Source: Aminipila sp963524205
GTDB taxonomy: Bacteria; Bacillota; Clostridia; Peptostreptococcales; Anaerovoracaceae
DNA length: 64,000 nt
Assembly (NCBI GenBank): GCA_963524205.1
Contig: CAURED010000004.1
Span: forward strand, 124,001-188,000
Direction: 5' to 3'
The notes below the pieces were generated by a model, which made no database searches, was not told the origin of the DNA, and saw nothing but the letters and a program-made list of their open reading frames with translations. Every line of letters begins with the position of its first letter. The stretch's first letter is position 1. The position numbers and the translations under genes were made by a program. This document shows, piece by piece, positions 1 through 8,533 of the stretch.

Positions 1-1432
1 CAATCGCCTGACATAACATGGGAATATCTACCTCTGTAGTTTCTTCACCCATCAGAGTATAACCAGTTCCTGGATTCTGCTGGTGCCCTGTCATACCCGT
101 AATACGATTATCCAGAATAACAGAAGTATTGCAGCCCTTGTTGTAAACCGCATCCATTAAGCTTGTAATTCCTGAATGGAAAAATGTAGAATCCCCAATA
201 ACAGAAACCACCTTTAGATTCTGATTCCCTGCCTTTTTTAATGCCTGTGCAGCTCCATGTCCGGAACTAATACTACCACCCATGCAGAAACAAGTATCAA
301 TAGCAGAAAGTGGAGGTGCTGAACCTAAAGTATAGCATCCTATATCACCCGTAATCATCACATTCTTTTTCTTACTAAGTGCATAGAAGAAACCTCGGTG
401 TGGACAGCCTGCACAAAGGGTTGGAGGTCTTACAACAGCCTCTTTCCCTACTTTAATGCCTTCTGCTTTCTCATGGAAAATAGCTGTTCTAACAATATCT
501 GGATTTAACTCATCATATTCTGGAATTACTTCCTTACCAATACATTCAATACCAGCCATCTTCAAATGATTCTCTATGTATGGGTCCATTTCTTCAATAA
601 TATAAAGCTTTTTTACCTTATTAGCGAACTGTTTAATCAGATCCATTGGCATAGGGAATGTCATACCAAGCTTTAAGTAGGAAACTTCTCCTCCAAAAAC
701 TTCTCTTGCATATTGGTAAGAAATTCCTGAAGTAATTACACCGATTTCTGTTCCATTATATTCTGGTTTATTTATTTCTGCAGTATTCGAATAAGCTTCC
801 ATATCTGCGATTCTTTGTACTAAATTTTTTCTCATAACCTTTCCATTTGCTGGAGTAGCTACAAATTTTTTAATATTTTTTTCATACTTTACTATGGGCA
901 TTTCAACTCTGTCGCCAAGTTCAACTAGTCCTTTGCTGTGACATACTCTTGTTGTCATTCTAAGTAAAACTGGCGTATCAAATTTTTCTGAAAGTTCAAG
1001 ACCTAATTTCATAAAGTCTTTTGATTCCTGACTATCAGATGGTTCCAGCATTAAAAGTCTGGCAGCTGTAGCATAATTTCTATTGTCTTGTTCATTTTGT
1101 GAACTATGCATACCTGGGTCATCTGCTGAAACTAGTACACATCCACCGGTAACCCCTGTATAAGCAAATGTAAATAACGGATCGGCAGCAACATTAACAC
1201 CAACATGTTTCATAGCTGCCATAGACCTTACTCCTGCTACTGAAGCCCCAATAGCAGCTTCCATAGCAACCTTTTCATTTGGAGCCCATTCACAGTAAAT
1301 ATCTTCTTTGTAATTCACTACATTTTCCAATATTTCTGTACTTGGGGTTCCCGGATAAGCAGAAGCAAAAACAAGTCCGCCTTCATAAGCCCCTCTTGCT
1401 ACTGCTTCATTTCCTGTCATAATGGTTTTCAT
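1..1432 (-). CDS. iorA: Indolepyruvate:ferredoxin oxidoreductase alpha subunit, 3' end missing
   Basis: Oxidatively decarboxylates aryl pyruvates (from Trp, Phe, Tyr) to aryl-acetyl-CoA, passing electrons to ferredoxin; a partner beta subunit is expected. About 477 residues are visible from an ATG at 1432 behind AAGGAGG. The N-terminal pyrimidine-binding domain shows GNEAVARGAYEGG and YPGTPSTEI near residues 6-33. The thiamine-diphosphate domain shows CAGCPHRGFFYAL and GDIGCYTLG near residue 360. The C-terminal ferredoxin-like 4Fe-4S part lies beyond base 1. It points to amino-acid fermentation. The gene is clear; only its end is unseen. Confidence 0.95.
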   Translation of the reverse strand, partial: MKTIMTGNEAVARGAYEGGLVFASAYPGTPSTEILENVVNYKEDIYCEWAPNEKVAMEAAIGASVAGVRSMAAMKHVGVNVAADPLFTFAYTGVTGGCVLVSADDPGMHSSQNEQDNRNYATAARLLMLEPSDSQESKDFMKLGLELSEKFDTPVLLRMTTRVCHSKGLVELGDRVEMPIVKYEKNIKKFVATPANGKVMRKNLVQRIADMEAYSNTAEINKPEYNGTEIGVITSGISYQYAREVFGGEVSYLKLGMTFPMPMDLIKQFANKVKKLYIIEEMDPYIENHLKMAGIECIGKEVIPEYDELNPDIVRTAIFHEKAEGIKVGKEAVVRPPTLCAGCPHRGFFYALSKKKNVMITGDIGCYTLGSAPPLSAIDTCFCMGGSISSGHGAAQALKKAGNQNLKVVSVIGDSTFFHSGITSLMDAVYNKGCNTSVILDNRITGMTGHQQNPGTGYTLMGEETTEVDIPMLCQAI

Positions 1433-1465
1433 AATCAGCCTCCTTAAAAAAATTTTTCTAACTAT

Positions 1466-1494
1466 ATAATATACGCTGGTTTTTTCAAATACAA
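1466..1494 (-). promoter_or_regulatory. Putative sigma-A promoter of iorA
   Basis: Reading the minus strand, TTGTAT (1494-1489) and TATTAT (1471-1466) are separated by 17 bases and lie about 35 bases before the iorA start. The rest of 1495-1685 has no gene. It holds only an AT-rich stretch with a 7-bp inverted repeat (AATGCAT at 1574, ATGCATT at 1605), whose role is unknown. Confidence 0.5.
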
Positions 1495-1688
1495 CCCTCA
1501 GAAAAAAGTTGTCTGAAGATTTCAAAAGTTTATTTTTTAACATAGTTTTATGCATCAAAAATGTTTAAATATCAATGCATTTATGATATAATACTTTTGT
1601 AAATATGCATTAATATTTTTTTATTTTTTACCACATGAAAACCAGAAAAACTATGTGTTATTTCACAATTTGTATAACTATAAAAATT

Positions 1689-1735
1689 CCCCCTTCATAG
1701 ATACTTACCAAGTATATGAAAGGGGGGCTTTTTTT
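1689..1735 (-). terminator. Rho-independent terminator after miaB, possibly bidirectional
   Basis: A long hairpin pairs CCCCCTTCAT (1689-1698) and ATACTT (1701-1706) with AAGTAT (1710-1715) and ATGAAAGGGGG. T-tracts exist on both sides: seven T on the plus strand at 1729-1735 and five T on the minus strand. It lies just past the miaB stop. Confidence 0.8.
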
Positions 1736-1745
1736 AACTAACGTC

Positions 1746-3128
1746 TTAACCTTCAAGCTTGCCCTTCAAATTAAATTGTTTACCTTCAGTTATTCTTACA
1801 TTAACTATCTGACCCACTAAATCTTCGTCACCCGAAAAATTCACCAATTTTGTTGTTTCAGTTCTACCTGCTAATGCTTTATCACTTTTTTTGCTAGTAC
1901 TTGGTCCTTCCACAAGAACTTTTTGTACGGTCCCTTCATAAGTTTTGTTTATTTCGCCTGAGATTTGATTTATTCTTTCTAAAAGCCTGTTGAATCTCTC
2001 ATGCTTAACTTCTTCTGGAACCTGATCTTCATACTTCTCTGCAGGAGTTCCTTTTCTTACAGAATATATAAAAGTAAACGCTGAATCATATCTAACCTTT
2101 TCAATTAAATCCATAGTCTCCATGAAATCTTCTTCTGTTTCACCTGGGAATCCAATAATTAAATCCGTGGTAATGGCTATGTCAGGTGCAGCTGTTCTTA
2201 GTTTTTCTATAAGCGTTAAATAATCCGCTTTTGTGTACTTTCGATTCATTCTCTTAAGTACATCATCACTTCCTGATTGGACTGGCAGATGGATGGCATT
2301 ACAAAGTTTATCACAATCTTTATAGGCCTGAATCAACTTGTCTGACAAGTCCTTTGGATGAGAAGTCATAAACCGGATTCTTTCAAGGCCTTCTACTTCA
2401 TTTAAAGCATAAATTAAATCAGTAAAATCCATGCCATTCTCTTCAGCAGAACAATATCCATCTTCGTGTTTACTTGCACCATAGGAATTCACATTCTGCC
2501 CAAGCAATACGATTTCTTTTGCTCCCGTTTCAACCAGACCCTTAACTTCTTTAATAATTTCTTCAGGCCGTCTGCTTCTTTCCCTGCCTCTTGTATAAGG
2601 AACGATACAATAGGTGCAGAAGTTATTGCAGCCATACATGATATTTACTAAAGCTTTAAAATCATAAAGTCTCTTTGCTGGTAATCCTTCAACAATGGCT
2701 CCGCCATCTTCCCACACATTTACAATCTTTTTTCTTTCATTGATTACATTGTCTAATAATTGTGGGAACTGATGTATGTTATGGGTTCCAAACACTAAGT
2801 CCACCCAGGGATATTTACTTTTCACTTCATCAATAATGTGCTGTTGCTGCATCATACAGCCACATACACATGCGACAAATTCTGGGTTCTTTTCTTTTAT
2901 TTTTTTCAACTGCCCTAATGTCCCAAAGAAACGGTTGTCCGCATTCTCTCTGACACTACAGGTATTTATAATGACAATATCCGAATTGTCTTTATCTTCC
3001 TCTGCTTCAAAACCTTTTTGGTTAAGCATACCCGCCATCGTTTCAGAGTCATGCTCATTCATCTGACAGCCGAAGGTTATAATGTGAAACTTTTTCACGT
3101 CTTTTTCTTTTATATTATCTTTACTCAA
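1746..3128 (-). CDS. miaB: tRNA-2-methylthio-N6-dimethylallyladenosine synthase
   Basis: Radical SAM methylthiotransferase that converts i6A37 to ms2i6A37 in tRNAs reading UNN codons. The N-terminal cluster-binding domain has its three cysteines in FGCQMNEHDSE, INTCSVREN and CVCGCM. The radical SAM motif CNNFCTYC lies near residue 170, and a TRAM RNA-binding domain closes the protein. The open frame begins at a TTG at 3143, but GGAGG sits inside that stretch, so I place the start at the TTG at 3128 (460 residues), eight bases after it. A minus-strand TTGAAA-18-TATAAT promoter precedes it. Confidence 0.93.
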   Translation of the reverse strand: MSKDNIKEKDVKKFHIITFGCQMNEHDSETMAGMLNQKGFEAEEDKDNSDIVIINTCSVRENADNRFFGTLGQLKKIKEKNPEFVACVCGCMMQQQHIIDEVKSKYPWVDLVFGTHNIHQFPQLLDNVINERKKIVNVWEDGGAIVEGLPAKRLYDFKALVNIMYGCNNFCTYCIVPYTRGRERSRRPEEIIKEVKGLVETGAKEIVLLGQNVNSYGASKHEDGYCSAEENGMDFTDLIYALNEVEGLERIRFMTSHPKDLSDKLIQAYKDCDKLCNAIHLPVQSGSDDVLKRMNRKYTKADYLTLIEKLRTAAPDIAITTDLIIGFPGETEEDFMETMDLIEKVRYDSAFTFIYSVRKGTPAEKYEDQVPEEVKHERFNRLLERINQISGEINKTYEGTVQKVLVEGPSTSKKSDKALAGRTETTKLVNFSGDEDLVGQIVNVRITEGKQFNLKGKLEG

Positions 3129-3250
3129 AAGTAATTCCTCCAAAACGTTAATTCTTATATTATACCACTACAGAGCTGATGTTTTCAAGTGGAGAGATTG
3201 TATATATGATTAACTTAATTAATCACTTTTTATCTAATCTTTGCATAATA

Positions 3251-3274
3251 TATAATACCAAACATAAGGAGGTG
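3251..3274 (+). promoter_or_regulatory. -10 box and Shine-Dalgarno of the Cys/Arg peptide gene
   Basis: TATAAT at 3251-3256 is followed by AAGGAGGTG at 3266-3274, six bases from the ATG at 3280. No good -35 hexamer is visible. The AAGGAGG decides the reading frame in favour of the Cys/Arg peptide over the longer overlapping frame. Confidence 0.6.
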
Positions 3275-3279
3275 CTATT

Positions 3280-3405
3280 ATGTGTCGTCCTTGTTGCTGT
3301 TGCTTCTGCAGAGGTAATTGTCATCGTTGTTGCAGATGCTGTAGATGCTGTTGCAGATGTTGTAGATGTGGTTGCTGTAGATGTTGTTGCAGATGCTGCA
3401 GATAG
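3280..3405 (+). CDS. Cys/Arg-rich micropeptide of 41 residues, function unknown
   Basis: I do not recognise a named family. The peptide has 24 Cys and 10 Arg among 41 residues, arranged as CC/CCC runs broken by single Arg (for example CCRCCRCCCRCCRC). It has no hydrophobic segment and no Lys, Asp or Glu. A canonical Shine-Dalgarno lies six bases upstream, a -10 box further up, and a strong terminator begins 18 bases after the stop, so it is a complete single-gene unit. The composition suggests metal or metalloid binding, a redox-responsive peptide or a peptide that binds RNA or wall polymers; these are guesses. A longer overlapping frame (3179-3433) giving a Val/Ala/Asp-rich protein looks like a shadow. 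Confidence 0.72.
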   Translation: MCRPCCCCFCRGNCHRCCRCCRCCCRCCRCGCCRCCCRCCR

Positions 3406-3423
3406 TAAGAGATTTAAATATCA

Positions 3424-3449
3424 CGCCCACTAATTGTGGGCGTTTTTTT
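3424..3449 (+). terminator. Rho-independent terminator of the Cys/Arg peptide gene
   Basis: A perfect 7-bp GC-rich stem (CGCCCAC, 3424-3430; GTGGGCG, 3436-3442) with a 5-base loop is followed by seven T. The stretch 3450-3604 holds no gene. Confidence 0.9.
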
Positions 3450-3604
3450 GTTAGAATATGTGTTTTCTTTTATGTGGAATTGTTTAAATAAATAGAACGT
3501 GTGAATAAAAAATATGGCTTTGATATGTAGTATAGTCATTTTCGTTTTATTATAGAAAGCTTAACATGATTAACTAAAAGCATTTTGTCTTTTTTAAAAA
3601 CGTA

Positions 3605-3635
3605 GGCTGTCTCAGTTTGTTATTTTGAGACAGCC
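3605..3635 (-). terminator. Terminator of the contractile tail operon
   Basis: A perfect 10-bp stem, GGCTGTCTCA (3605-3614) with TGAGACAGCC (3626-3635), followed on the minus strand by TACGTTTTT. It lies just past the last tail gene. Confidence 0.8.
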
Positions 3636-3666
3636 CCTTACACATTTCTTCTTATTCTAACTATTT

Positions 3667-4320
3667 TTAGCTAATAATTTTAAACGGAGTTAATACTTCA
3701 ACTTCTCCAACTTTTTGAATTCCCAGTAATTTTAACGTTACATCAGAAGCCAATCCATATCTACTTGTTCCCACAGTTAACTGAACTGTAGTTCCATTTT
3801 TCACAACAATATTATAACTTCCTGAGGTAGTTCCTCCATTATTACTATCCCAATCGTTTCTAGCATATTCTGCTCCATCAACGTATAATATATACCAAGT
3901 ACTTCCGATAGCTCCTCCGGATTCTGTTCTCCCTCCAATATATTGACATTTTATCTTTATTGATCCTGACTGTGTGAAAGTAATTTTTTGTGTACTAATA
4001 CTTTTACCCGCTTGACATTGTCCTGCATTCTGGGTAAATAATTCATTTGTTTCATGAAGAACAAGAGCAGTAGTTGTTGGTATTGTATAAATTGGAGCTA
4101 TAACGTTTCCTAATCCATTATGATATCCTTCCGGTATATTATAAACTTGCCCACTAGTTTGTAATTGGACATTAACCTGTCCATTATTAATCATCGTTCC
4201 TGTCACTAATTGTTCATTAGAATCAATTGCTTCAAAGCCTTGGAGTATATGAGTACTTTTTACGGAATTTGTAATTTTAGGTAATACCGTTCCCCGTCTA
4301 ACAATCAATGCTTCTCCCAT
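3667..4320 (-). CDS. Contractile-tail fibre tip / receptor-binding protein, 217 aa
   Basis: Last gene of the contractile module. Residues about 25-80 resemble phage tail-fibre segments that carry GTMINNGQVN and an IPEGYHNGLG motif, frequent in fibres of Firmicute phages. The remainder is Ser/Thr/Gly-rich and predicted to be beta-structured, with no transmembrane segment. Its place after other fibre genes suggests that it sets which cells the particle binds. The start is an ATG behind GGTGGTGAG, one base after the upstream stop. A receptor is not deducible. Confidence 0.6.
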   Translation of the reverse strand: MGEALIVRRGTVLPKITNSVKSTHILQGFEAIDSNEQLVTGTMINNGQVNVQLQTSGQVYNIPEGYHNGLGNVIAPIYTIPTTTALVLHETNELFTQNAGQCQAGKSISTQKITFTQSGSIKIKCQYIGGRTESGGAIGSTWYILYVDGAEYARNDWDSNNGGTTSGSYNIVVKNGTTVQLTVGTSRYGLASDVTLKLLGIQKVGEVEVLTPFKIIS

Positions 4321-4321
4321 A

Positions 4322-4780
4322 TTATCTCACCACCTTCAATTGAAGCTTCAAAATAACTGAAGGTTTTTCTGTAGCATAAAATGTAATAGCATTGTTACTA
4401 GTATTTGCTTTATATATCTTCGAATATGACTTTACTTCTATCAAAGATGTTTCATAAGCTTCAGAGGTTACTAAATCTACTATTGGAGTATCCGTTCCTT
4501 TTAATCCAATGATTTCAATTACCTTGCTAAACGGAGATTTCGACCCTTGCCAGTTAGTATCCGCTATAACCTCGTAATTTATAGTTGCAGCTTTGCTTTC
4601 CAAGTTTTTTTCTAGTATTTTAAAATTATCTATAATACCAACCATATCTTTTCTATTTTCATTAATTGCTTCTGCAACTGTTTTAGAATCTGTACTAGAC
4701 ATTTGTATTTTAGTTGCGTCTGTAATTGGAGTTCCTATGTACATTTTACTTAAATTTTTGTCATTTATTTTTATAGACAT
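4322..4780 (-). CDS. Fibre-associated protein of the contractile module, 152 aa
   Basis: No family recognised with certainty. The first third is polar with a short helical stretch (residues about 35-65) like the trimerising segments of tail fibres; the rest is beta-rich. It is preceded by AGGAGG and abuts the fibre-tip gene (one base between them), so the two are probably translated together. I infer a fibre shaft or attachment subunit. Confidence 0.45.
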   Translation of the reverse strand: MSIKINDKNLSKMYIGTPITDATKIQMSSTDSKTVAEAINENRKDMVGIIDNFKILEKNLESKAATINYEVIADTNWQGSKSPFSKVIEIIGLKGTDTPIVDLVTSEAYETSLIEVKSYSKIYKANTSNNAITFYATEKPSVILKLQLKVVR

Positions 4781-4831
4781 TTTTACCTCCTTCTAAAACT
4801 TTCCTTTATTTTCCCATAATAGAAAGTTTCA

Positions 4832-5233
4832 TTATACCAATCCTAAATCAGATAGCTTCTTTTCAATAAGTGTAAGCTGTCCCATGGTAACCATTACCCG
4901 CTCCTCTGCCACCTCTGCTTCTGTAGACGTTGCAGGAATAATAACAACAGGCTTCATTTCCATACTTATTCTAAGGGAATAATTGTCATAAACATGTTGG
5001 GTAGTTACTGGTGTACCATCTGTTTCAGTTGCAGCTTCTGTATCTATCACAGTAATTTTGTTTGTCTTGGCTGAATTAGCAAACAAACTATCTAACTGGT
5101 CAAAAGGATAATCACCTTTCTTAAAAATGAACTCCAAGCTGTCCCTGTTCGCTCCCTGATAGTACACAGATTTGCCGTTTATACATATAGCCTTTAATTC
5201 TGTATTGTCACTTAATTTCATTGTTCTGTTCAT
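4832..5233 (-). CDS. Phage tail-associated protein of unknown role, 133 aa
   Basis: A small soluble protein in the fibre region of the contractile module. It starts with residues resembling a short tail-domain (YYQGANRDSLEF) and ends with a Glu-rich helix. Similar small proteins occur next to fibre genes in clostridial prophages, but I cannot assign a function. It reads through without defects and has an AGAGATGTG ribosome site. Confidence 0.45.
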   Translation of the reverse strand: MNRTMKLSDNTELKAICINGKSVYYQGANRDSLEFIFKKGDYPFDQLDSLFANSAKTNKITVIDTEAATETDGTPVTTQHVYDNYSLRISMEMKPVVIIPATSTEAEVAEERVMVTMGQLTLIEKKLSDLGLV

Positions 5234-5251
5234 AATTCACATCTCTTTCTT

Positions 5252-5785
5252 TTACCTAAATAAAGTTTCACCGTTAAGTTTTATTTTTCGTATAGTAACT
5301 CCGCAATCCACATCCCCCCGGCCTGACTTCAATCCTATATCCAAATACCCCGCACTGCTTGGTTTTATGGTCCACAGCCTTTCCGAATTATTGTCGTAAT
5401 ATACATCTCTGTTGTTTCCACACACGTTAAAAATTGCGTCTGGGTTATGGTAGTTAATACTCGTGTAAAATGTAATTTCAAGCGTATCAGCCGGTGTTAC
5501 ACTAACGTCATTAAATCGTAATCCTATTCCAACCTCAGACCACTTCACATCAAGGTGAAAGTACAGTATATCCGTGGTTGGTGGACTATAAATCGAATAA
5601 GACGCTCCAGTAGTTTGGGTATATACTGTGTAATCGTTCTGATTCTGTGCTCGACGAAACACTTTCCTATTAACACCGCCAACACCTCGATACTGCTCTT
5701 TTATCTCCCGGTTAACACTACCCACACCTCGGTACTGTTGTTTAACCTCACGATCTATACCGCCTACACCTCTATATATTGTCAT
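5252..5785 (-). CDS. Tail protein with three N-terminal YRGVGG repeats, 177 aa
   Basis: The first 44 residues are three near-identical units of the form YRGVGGxxREVKQQ, recalling the VGGVARKVK repeats found in fibre proteins of Firmicute phages. Residues about 50-177 form a beta-rich domain with Asn/Asp/Tyr-rich loops like a carbohydrate-binding or baseplate-tip jelly roll. It lies between two fibre-type genes. A role in fibre attachment or surface binding is inferred from position. Confidence 0.5.
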   Translation of the reverse strand: MTIYRGVGGIDREVKQQYRGVGSVNREIKEQYRGVGGVNRKVFRRAQNQNDYTVYTQTTGASYSIYSPPTTDILYFHLDVKWSEVGIGLRFNDVSVTPADTLEITFYTSINYHNPDAIFNVCGNNRDVYYDNNSERLWTIKPSSAGYLDIGLKSGRGDVDCGVTIRKIKLNGETLFR

Positions 5786-5799
5786 AGCTAATCACCTCA

Positions 5800-6960
5800 C
5801 TATGCATACACTTGATGCTGTGCACCTTCGGCAATAGCAGATGCAGGTGCTGATGTTGATACTGTGATGTTGTGTGTGCCATAAATATTGTATGCCCCAC
5901 TACCTCTATACTCTGCCGTTAGAAATGAATTTAATGTCTCGTTAGCCCTTACTCTAAGTTTTGCAAAGTTATTAGAACTATCATTATCAACTATTACAGT
6001 ACCTAAATCTACAGATGTATCTTTATTTTTATAAAGTGTTGCTGCTGCATTATTATCTGTCATTTTTATAGTGAGTGAAGGGTTTGCTCCAATGGTATTT
6101 ATAATAATACCACCACTCATCGTTCCCCCAGTTAAAGGAAAACCAGTTTCATCCGTTAATATTTTTTTACCACCAATCCATGCAATTGCAGAATCCTTTG
6201 CTCCAGCAACCGCATAATAATACCACGGTACGTTTTCCTTTTGATATACTACAAATATACTTGCAGTTCCATCATTTTTTCTTCTCCATACAGTACCGTC
6301 GAAGTAAGCATTTGCTACGATTGATACGTTGTTTTGTCCATCAGTATTATAAATAGCATTATCTCCAAGTTGTATTTGTAATTCAGGTATAGTGTCCGTA
6401 CCACCACCAACAGTCTTTAATACACCTGTCATTTGCACAGAACCATCTTGTTTTAAAAATGTACTGCTAACCTCTGTAATAGCCTTAGCATTCTGGTCTA
6501 CTTTTGTATCAATGGTATCTATCGCTTTTTCAACGTTCTTATCCGCTATAATGCCTAATTTCGCCGATAAAATATCACTAATCGCAACATTTCTTGCACT
6601 GGAATCAAATGCATCCACAATTCCATAAAGTTTATCAGCATCCACTGTTCCGGCTTTCTGCATATCTTTGTATTCACTTTCCGTAACAACGGTTATGCCT
6701 GCTCCATCGGCAGCTTCATTAATTGCTTGTACTAAGTTTTCTTTATGCTCTGTGGTAAGGGTACTTAAATCTCCGATTTTCTCATTTAATACCTTTCCCT
6801 GTGCTGCTGCTAACGGTTTCTTTAAATCTACTGAATTTAACCCATTCACTGGCAGCATTTGCTCATCTATAGTGTCCATGTTTTTATTAAGAACACTTAT
6901 ATCTGCAAGCTCATTCTCTGCCGGCTTCACTAAATTATAGTTTTTTGTATTAGTTGCCAT
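5800..6960 (-). CDS. Tail fibre protein of the contractile module, 386 aa
   Basis: The N-terminus (ATNTKNYNLVKPAENE, then NKNMDTIDEQM) is the baseplate-attachment segment typical of tail fibres in this phage group. It is followed by coiled-coil heptads (residues about 60-180) and a beta-rich C-terminal half. An in-frame opening extends to 7041, but GAGAGGTGATTTA precedes the ATG at 6960. That ATG overlaps the stop of the XkdU-like gene in a TAATG arrangement, so I use it. It should carry the main receptor-binding fibre of the R-type particle. Confidence 0.75.
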   Translation of the reverse strand: MATNTKNYNLVKPAENELADISVLNKNMDTIDEQMLPVNGLNSVDLKKPLAAAQGKVLNEKIGDLSTLTTEHKENLVQAINEAADGAGITVVTESEYKDMQKAGTVDADKLYGIVDAFDSSARNVAISDILSAKLGIIADKNVEKAIDTIDTKVDQNAKAITEVSSTFLKQDGSVQMTGVLKTVGGGTDTIPELQIQLGDNAIYNTDGQNNVSIVANAYFDGTVWRRKNDGTASIFVVYQKENVPWYYYAVAGAKDSAIAWIGGKKILTDETGFPLTGGTMSGGIIINTIGANPSLTIKMTDNNAAATLYKNKDTSVDLGTVIVDNDSSNNFAKLRVRANETLNSFLTAEYRGSGAYNIYGTHNITVSTSAPASAIAEGAQHQVYA

Positions 6961-7493
6961 TAAATCACCTCTCTTGTTTTCAATGCTTCCCAAGTTCCCT
7001 TTTTTATTTGATTCCACGTAGCTGCCTTTACTTCTCCCCATGTTGTATAGGTATACTCTAAGCTATACGCCATGTGTGCAGGCTTGATGGCATCAATTGT
7101 ACTCTTAAATGTATGAACATCCTTAGGAATGCCTTTTACACTAACAAACTTAACCACAAATGTAGACTTCGCATTATCTTCAATGACTTCAATCTCAGCA
7201 TTTGTATAGGCTCGTGCAGCATTTTTAATCATTTCGATGGTGCAGGTTCCTGTTCCTCGTAATTTTGACTTTATGTATTCTCTACGCTCGTCATACGGTC
7301 TGGATAAATCCGTGTAAATATTTAACTCTTTTTCCCACGCATCTAGCCCCCAGGTTGCTGTATCAACAAATAGTTGACTCTGCAAATCTAAAATGGCATT
7401 GTTATTTGCCTTTATTTCCTCTTCATAGACTCTTAATAAAGAAGAAAACACTTTACTTCTGCTATAGTAACTTGGTAGATAATCCATTAACAT
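6960..7493 (-). CDS. xkdU: XkdU/YmfQ-like baseplate protein (DUF2313 type)
   Basis: A 177-residue protein beginning MLMDYLPSYYSRSKVF and carrying WEKELNIYTDLSRPYDERREY, typical of the YmfQ/XkdU family that joins the baseplate wedge to the fibre. It follows baseplate J directly, as in PBSX-type tails, with a TAATG overlap at both ends that indicates translational coupling. The length matches the family. Confidence 0.82.
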   Translation of the reverse strand: MLMDYLPSYYSRSKVFSSLLRVYEEEIKANNNAILDLQSQLFVDTATWGLDAWEKELNIYTDLSRPYDERREYIKSKLRGTGTCTIEMIKNAARAYTNAEIEVIEDNAKSTFVVKFVSVKGIPKDVHTFKSTIDAIKPAHMAYSLEYTYTTWGEVKAATWNQIKKGTWEALKTREVI

Positions 7494-8533
7494 TACGACA
7501 ACACCACCATTCCAACTACAGGCACTTCCACTTCAGATAAAGCAATGTTGGCTATTCCCTTGTTTAACTGTAAATTAGAATAGTCAGCCACACCATAGAT
7601 GCTATATAACAAGCTGCCTACTTTCGCATAACTTACATATTGATCTACAAGGGCTATTTCTTTAAAATACTCTTTCAGTACATTGACAAAATCATTTTTC
7701 ACTTGTTCCAGAATCACACCATTTGCTAGAACTACAGTAGCAGTTACATCAATGGCTTTCTCCTGAACACTTTCAACTGTCACCGTTGCACCTATTGGCC
7801 TCTGTGTCTCAATATATTCTGCAGTATCTTTTATTAGCTTTGCATCTGCTGCTCTTTTATTACGATTACAAATGACTACTTTAACTGTGCCAGGTCCATT
7901 CCATGTAGGGAATACTTTCCCACTTCCTACACCAGTTACAGCCTTTGCCCACTGCTCATAGTGTGCTGCATTTCCCGATGTTGCTGGAGTATTGATTTTA
8001 TCATAGTAACGCTGTCTCAGACTTTCATCTGTTTCCGTATCATACCCGCTTGTAAAAGGTTCGGAATTCATCACAGAAAGGATACCTTCTATGGTTATAG
8101 GGAAGTATTTTATAGCGTTTGAAGCTACATTGCCCACTGTTCCACTAGCCGTACATTCTACCCCGACTAATGCACTGCCACCTTCCCCAATTGTTACACT
8201 TTCTTTTGTTTGAAAAGTGACAAGTTCAGTTGCTACCAAACTTCCTTTTGTCATTACTGCTCCTTTTGCCCCTGAAATTTTTACTGTTCCAGTTGCTTTA
8301 GTCGCTAGTTTACGAACAACCCCAAGTTCTGCGCATTTAGAATCCAAATAGCTGCCACTGGCTGTAGCAACAAAAGCATTACTTAAAATAGACTCCTGAC
8401 CTGTATAAGATTTTTCAAGTTCTATGGCAACAGGAGATATGGCATCAAAAAAGAAACTGCCTTCCGATTTGTCATAATCATTACTTATTTCTGCTAACAT
8501 TCTTGTTTTTAATTCTTCTTTCGTCACGCTCAT
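7493..8533 (-). CDS. xkdT: Baseplate J-like wedge protein (XkdT type)
   Basis: A 346-residue baseplate wedge protein. Recognisable features are the N-terminal EGSFFFDAISPVAIE, the central TDESLRQRYYDKINTPATSGN motif of the Baseplate_J family and the PTWNGPGTVKVVI stretch. It overlaps the upstream XkdS-like gene by 4 bases (ATGA). It is one of the strongest signs that this module makes a contractile tail. Confidence 0.93.
   Translation of the reverse strand: MSVTKEELKTRMLAEISNDYDKSEGSFFFDAISPVAIELEKSYTGQESILSNAFVATASGSYLDSKCAELGVVRKLATKATGTVKISGAKGAVMTKGSLVATELVTFQTKESVTIGEGGSALVGVECTASGTVGNVASNAIKYFPITIEGILSVMNSEPFTSGYDTETDESLRQRYYDKINTPATSGNAAHYEQWAKAVTGVGSGKVFPTWNGPGTVKVVICNRNKRAADAKLIKDTAEYIETQRPIGATVTVESVQEKAIDVTATVVLANGVILEQVKNDFVNVLKEYFKEIALVDQYVSYAKVGSLLYSIYGVADYSNLQLNKGIANIALSEVEVPVVGMVVLS

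Noticed and set aside
3290..3402. Possible CRISPR or tandem repeat array
   Set aside because: The TGY-TGC-AGA units are short, imperfect, have no spacers, and lie inside a coding frame with its own signals.
3179..3433. 84-codon plus-strand frame giving a Val/Ala/Asp-rich protein
   Set aside because: Its start has no good ribosome site, it runs through the TATAAT and Shine-Dalgarno of the Cys/Arg gene into the terminator, and its low complexity merely mirrors the TGTTGCAGA repeat in another frame.
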